Shown here piece by piece: positions 12,989-14,998 of a stretch of DNA of 14,998 bases (positions are counted from its first letter, which is position 1; every line of letters begins with the position of its first letter). Source of the stretch: Nanobdellati archaeon. GTDB taxonomy: Archaea > Nanobdellota > Nanobdellia > UBA10117. Below the pieces are notes generated by a model. That model was not told where the DNA came from, ran no database searches, and worked only from the letters and a program-made list of their open reading frames with translations. Both the position numbers and the translations under genes were made by a program. Location of the stretch: assembly GCA_018304365.1 (NCBI GenBank), contig JAGVWH010000014.1:1-14998 (forward strand), given 5' to 3'.

Positions 12989-13714
12989 TTATTTTTCCTC
13001 TTCAATTATAACTTCACCAGAAGTAAGTCCATTAGCAAGATTAAAAAAATCAATTTTTAATCCCGCGGAAATTTGAACTTTTATTTCAACAGAACCATCG
13101 TTGTTCCATTTTTCGCTGGTAAATTTGTATTTTCCTTTTAATGCTGAATATGCGCTACCTGCATATTTGGCTGGAATTGTGATTATAAGCTTTACCTTTT
13201 CTAAACTTATTGGAAGTATAGCTCTTAAGCTTTCAATTATTCCATCTAGCTGCTCTTCTACAGATTTGTAAGCATCAATTTGAACTTTAGCCTGCTGCAT
13301 CGCATTTTCTATTCTAATTCTTGGATGTGGTAATTTTGTTTTTGGATCTGCAGCGTTTACTTGAATATAATCAATTATTTTAGATTTTTTCGCATCAAAC
13401 ATCTGCTTTCTTTGTTCTTGCGTGAGGGAAAGTTCGCCTTTCCTTAAAATTATTGTTGCGACTTCTTTTTCATTATCTGTGCCAAGCCATTTTTTCATAT
13501 CTGTATGAGCTGCAAGCTCTCCTCTCTTTGCATCTGAAAATATTTTTGGCGTTTCGAGAATATCTTTTAAATCCAAATCTTTTCCCGCTCTAAACTTAAG
13601 AGCTAAATCAGAATCTTTTAATACTATTTCAAAAATAACACCACCTTTTTTAATTTTAGCGATAGCTATTGGTTCTGTTCTTGGTCTATCCATACCTTGC
13701 GGTCTATAAGCCAT
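12989..13714 (-). CDS. sbds: Ribosome maturation protein SBDS/Sdo1
   Basis: Archaeal homologue of the Shwachman-Bodian-Diamond protein, which with EF-2-like GTPases acts in late 50S maturation. The 241 residues show the N-terminal FYSH domain with IFSDAKRGELA (58-68) and ILRKGELSLTQEQR (89-102), then the helical domain after NAADPKTKLPHP (120-131), and a C-terminal ferredoxin-like domain with VKLIITIPAKYAGSAYSALK. The N-terminus (MAYRPQGMDRPR) is a little longer than in many relatives, and M8 is a possible start, but the ATG at 13714 follows the psmA stop directly (TAAATG), so I keep it. Confidence 0.95.
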   Translation of the reverse strand: MAYRPQGMDRPRTEPIAIAKIKKGGVIFEIVLKDSDLALKFRAGKDLDLKDILETPKIFSDAKRGELAAHTDMKKWLGTDNEKEVATIILRKGELSLTQEQRKQMFDAKKSKIIDYIQVNAADPKTKLPHPRIRIENAMQQAKVQIDAYKSVEEQLDGIIESLRAILPISLEKVKLIITIPAKYAGSAYSALKGKYKFTSEKWNNDGSVEIKVQISAGLKIDFFNLANGLTSGEVIIEEEK

Positions 13715-14410
13715 TTATTTTAATTCGATCTTTTGGGCTTTGCTGTTCGCAGATACAGCCATAGCTTCTAATCTCTCAAGTGAAAATTCTTTTCCAAGAA
13801 TCTCCTTGAAAATTTCAAGTGCTAGTTTCTGAGCATCTTCTGCATTCATATTTTGTTTCCATTTTTTTTCCAAAATCACGTTTGCTTCTGGAGCTCCACC
13901 ACCAATTGCTTTGGCATAGTATTGAGTGTATATTCCGGATGGGTCTGTTTCAAACAAACGTATTCCGGTTTTGTCCATTCCGCCAAAAAGGAAACTTACA
14001 CCAAAAGGTCTTATTCCTCCATATTGAGTATACTGTTGTTCTATATCTGAAATATATTTGACAATGTCTTCGACTGCAGGCAGTTCTCCGTATGTTAATT
14101 TATATTGCTGTGCGAAAACTCGTGAACGTTTGATTATAACCCTCGCATCATTCATATATCCTGAGAAAGATGAAATTATGTGTTCATCTATTTCAGAAAT
14201 CTTTTTTACTGATTCCGCAACTAATAATTTTTCATTTAATCTTCGGTCTGACATCAAAAGAATTCCATCTTTGTAAACTATACCGAGCGTTAATACGCCA
14301 AGACTTACAGCTTTCTTTGCATATTCTACCTGCAGCAGTCTTCCATCTGGACTGAATACTGTAATTGCGCGGTCATATCCCATCGCTTGTTGCGGCAATA
14401 AATTACTCAT
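13715..14410 (-). CDS. psmA: Proteasome subunit alpha
   Basis: Structural alpha subunit forming the outer rings and gate of the 20S proteasome. The 231-residue product has the proteasome alpha signature YDRAITVFSPDGRLLQVEYA (12-31), the lysine K70 in the ESVKKI segment that matches the pocket for activator C-termini, RPFG (134-137) and ETDPSG (154-159). The beta subunit is not in this window. The start at 14410 is supported by AAGGAGAT four bases upstream, inside the end of rnp2 (8-bp overlap). An internal ATG at codon 10 (MGYDRAI) would remove the N-terminal gate residues. Close packing with rnp2 and SBDS follows the conserved superoperon. Confidence 0.97.
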   Translation of the reverse strand: MSNLLPQQAMGYDRAITVFSPDGRLLQVEYAKKAVSLGVLTLGIVYKDGILLMSDRRLNEKLLVAESVKKISEIDEHIISSFSGYMNDARVIIKRSRVFAQQYKLTYGELPAVEDIVKYISDIEQQYTQYGGIRPFGVSFLFGGMDKTGIRLFETDPSGIYTQYYAKAIGGGAPEANVILEKKWKQNMNAEDAQKLALEIFKEILGKEFSLERLEAMAVSANSKAQKIELK

Positions 14411-14738
14411 TTTTATCTCCTTTTAGTTTGTCAATAGCACCAGATACTTTTATTGAAGATATCGTTGCTTTTTTACCTTCTATATCTTTAACCAACGTAA
14501 GTGCAGCAATTGTGTCATCGACATATTTGTGTCCTGTCCGGACTATCGCGTGTTTTCCATCCCACGTATCCGACAATAATTGTACTCCTGCGCGAGCCAT
14601 ATTTAACTCACCGAGAAATTTTAGACCAGCCTGAATGACTGCTCTTTCTAAATCACCTTTCTCGACTCTTTGAGTAGAGTCGACTTTTATCCTTATATAA
14701 CGTTTTCGCTCTTTAGAAGAAGGCTGTATTTTGGCCAT
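14403..14738 (-). CDS. rnp2: RNase P protein component 2 (Pop5/Rnp2)
   Basis: Protein subunit of archaeal RNase P that, with Rpp30, activates the catalytic RNA for tRNA 5' processing. The 111 residues carry the Pop5 pattern: KRYIRIKV (12-19), LGELNMARAG (42-51), IVRTGHKYVDDTIAAL (65-80) and VSGAIDKL (98-105). The family usually has VSGTIK at the end. No Shine-Dalgarno motif precedes the ATG, but a TATA-like box lies about 26 bp upstream, so this is probably the leaderless first gene of the exosome-proteasome superoperon. In many archaea the Rpp30 gene stands just before it; the neighbour here is not recognisably Rpp30. Confidence 0.9.
   Translation of the reverse strand: MAKIQPSSKERKRYIRIKVDSTQRVEKGDLERAVIQAGLKFLGELNMARAGVQLLSDTWDGKHAIVRTGHKYVDDTIAALTLVKDIEGKKATISSIKVSGAIDKLKGDKNE
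14415..14422 (-). promoter_or_regulatory. Ribosome-binding site of psmA
   Basis: AAGGAGAT on the minus strand, four bases before the psmA ATG and within the last codons of rnp2. It is the strongest Shine-Dalgarno motif seen in the window and decides the psmA start at 14410. Confidence 0.7.
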
Positions 14739-14760
14739 TACGTTAGATTATGAGGTCATC

Positions 14761-14770
14761 TATTTAAAAA
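14761..14770 (-). promoter_or_regulatory. TATA box of the exosome-proteasome superoperon
   Basis: TTTTTAAATA on the minus strand, centred about 26 bp before the rnp2 ATG and just after the stop of the gene at the right edge. The spacing predicts a leaderless rnp2 transcript and marks the likely start of the operon running down to rps2. Confidence 0.55.
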
Positions 14771-14771
14771 T

Positions 14772-14998
14772 CTACTCTATAGGTGTCGCATATAAATCTT
14801 CTAATATATCGTTTATGCCTTCCAAAGCAAATTTATCATTTCTTATACCTTCTACAGAACCATTAATTTTTTCGGCAATTTCTATTCTTGAAATGTACTT
14901 TGTTTGATGTAATTCTAATAGAGCGATCAAATCGCTTTTGTTAAAATCAGCTGGTAGCTTTACTTTTTCAAATGGTTTAAATTCTATTGTAACTTCAT
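14772..14998 (-). CDS. Unrecognised protein, C-terminal part (cut by window edge)
   Basis: An open frame on the minus strand enters from the right edge and stops with TAG at 14774-14772. The visible 75 codons read EVTIEFKPFEKVKLPADFNK and onward to LEDLYATPIE. The stretch SDLIALLELHQTKYISRIEIAEKI has the look of a helix-turn-helix or winged-helix start, and the end is acidic and helical. It does not look like the Rpp30 or uL15/eL15 neighbours often found upstream of Pop5. The 5' end and total length are unknown. The gap to rnp2 is 33 bp and holds a promoter. Confidence 0.55.
   Translation of the reverse strand, partial: EVTIEFKPFEKVKLPADFNKSDLIALLELHQTKYISRIEIAEKINGSVEGIRNDKFALEGINDILEDLYATPIE

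Overview
The window is a gene-dense, AT-rich piece of an archaeal chromosome. Archaeal identity is clear from eS6, aIF5B, RpoK, Rrp4/Rrp41/Rrp42, SBDS, the proteasome alpha subunit, RNase P Pop5 and the archaeal/plant-type D-aminoacyl-tRNA deacylase. Short genes, stop/start overlaps, TATA boxes about 26-30 bp before start codons (leaderless messages), and a membrane segment followed by a 'TGFAV'-type motif at 4484-5077 suggest a small-genome DPANN lineage (Woesearchaeota/Pacearchaeota/Nanoarchaeota-like). That placement is inference from style, not from a tree.

Layout. 8-1629 (+): ribosomal genes uS12, uS7, a tandem array of two 70-bp units, then eS6. 1704-4410 (-): ndk, aIF5B and a small two-helix membrane protein. 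4484-5624 (+): a coiled-coil membrane-anchored protein overlapping a HELGH zinc-protease-like gene. 5653-8868 (+): a split APC-type amino-acid permease, three 68-bp tandem units, a membrane-anchored TIM-barrel-like protein, and dtdA, with every neighbouring pair joined by an ATGA stop/start overlap. 8833-9258 (-): a winged-helix-like protein. 9346-9885 (+): a stand-alone voltage-sensor-like membrane protein. 9872-14738 (-): the archaeal exosome-proteasome superoperon, read right to left as rnp2 (Pop5), psmA, SBDS, rrp4, rrp41, a 17-codon mini-ORF, rrp42, rpoK, rps2. 14772-14998 (-): an unrecognised gene cut by the right edge. No stretch over 300 bp lacks a gene.

The most unusual content lies between genes. 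At three junctions (uS7/eS6, permease/TIM-barrel protein, rrp41/rrp42) the space is filled by small units that look alike. Each starts with an ATG 1 nt after, or overlapping, the previous stop codon. Each encodes 17-23 codons with no stop. Each can fold so that its own ATG is paired into a hairpin, and each ends with a Shine-Dalgarno-like AGAGG/GAGGT just before the next ATG. The first two loci are clearly homologous in sequence (shared 5' arm, 3' arm and GAGGTTCA tail). Their inner stems differ in sequence but still pair, which looks like covariation. The third shares only architecture and a loosely similar peptide ending. I read these as a candidate family of structured mini-cistrons acting in translational coupling or RNA-level control between operon genes. 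Function is inferred; the repeats, pairing and reading frames are visible directly.

Most other genes are core information-processing genes: ribosome parts, initiation, ribosome maturation, RNA degradation, proteolysis and tRNA quality control. The middle section (4484-9885) is accessory and mostly membrane-associated.
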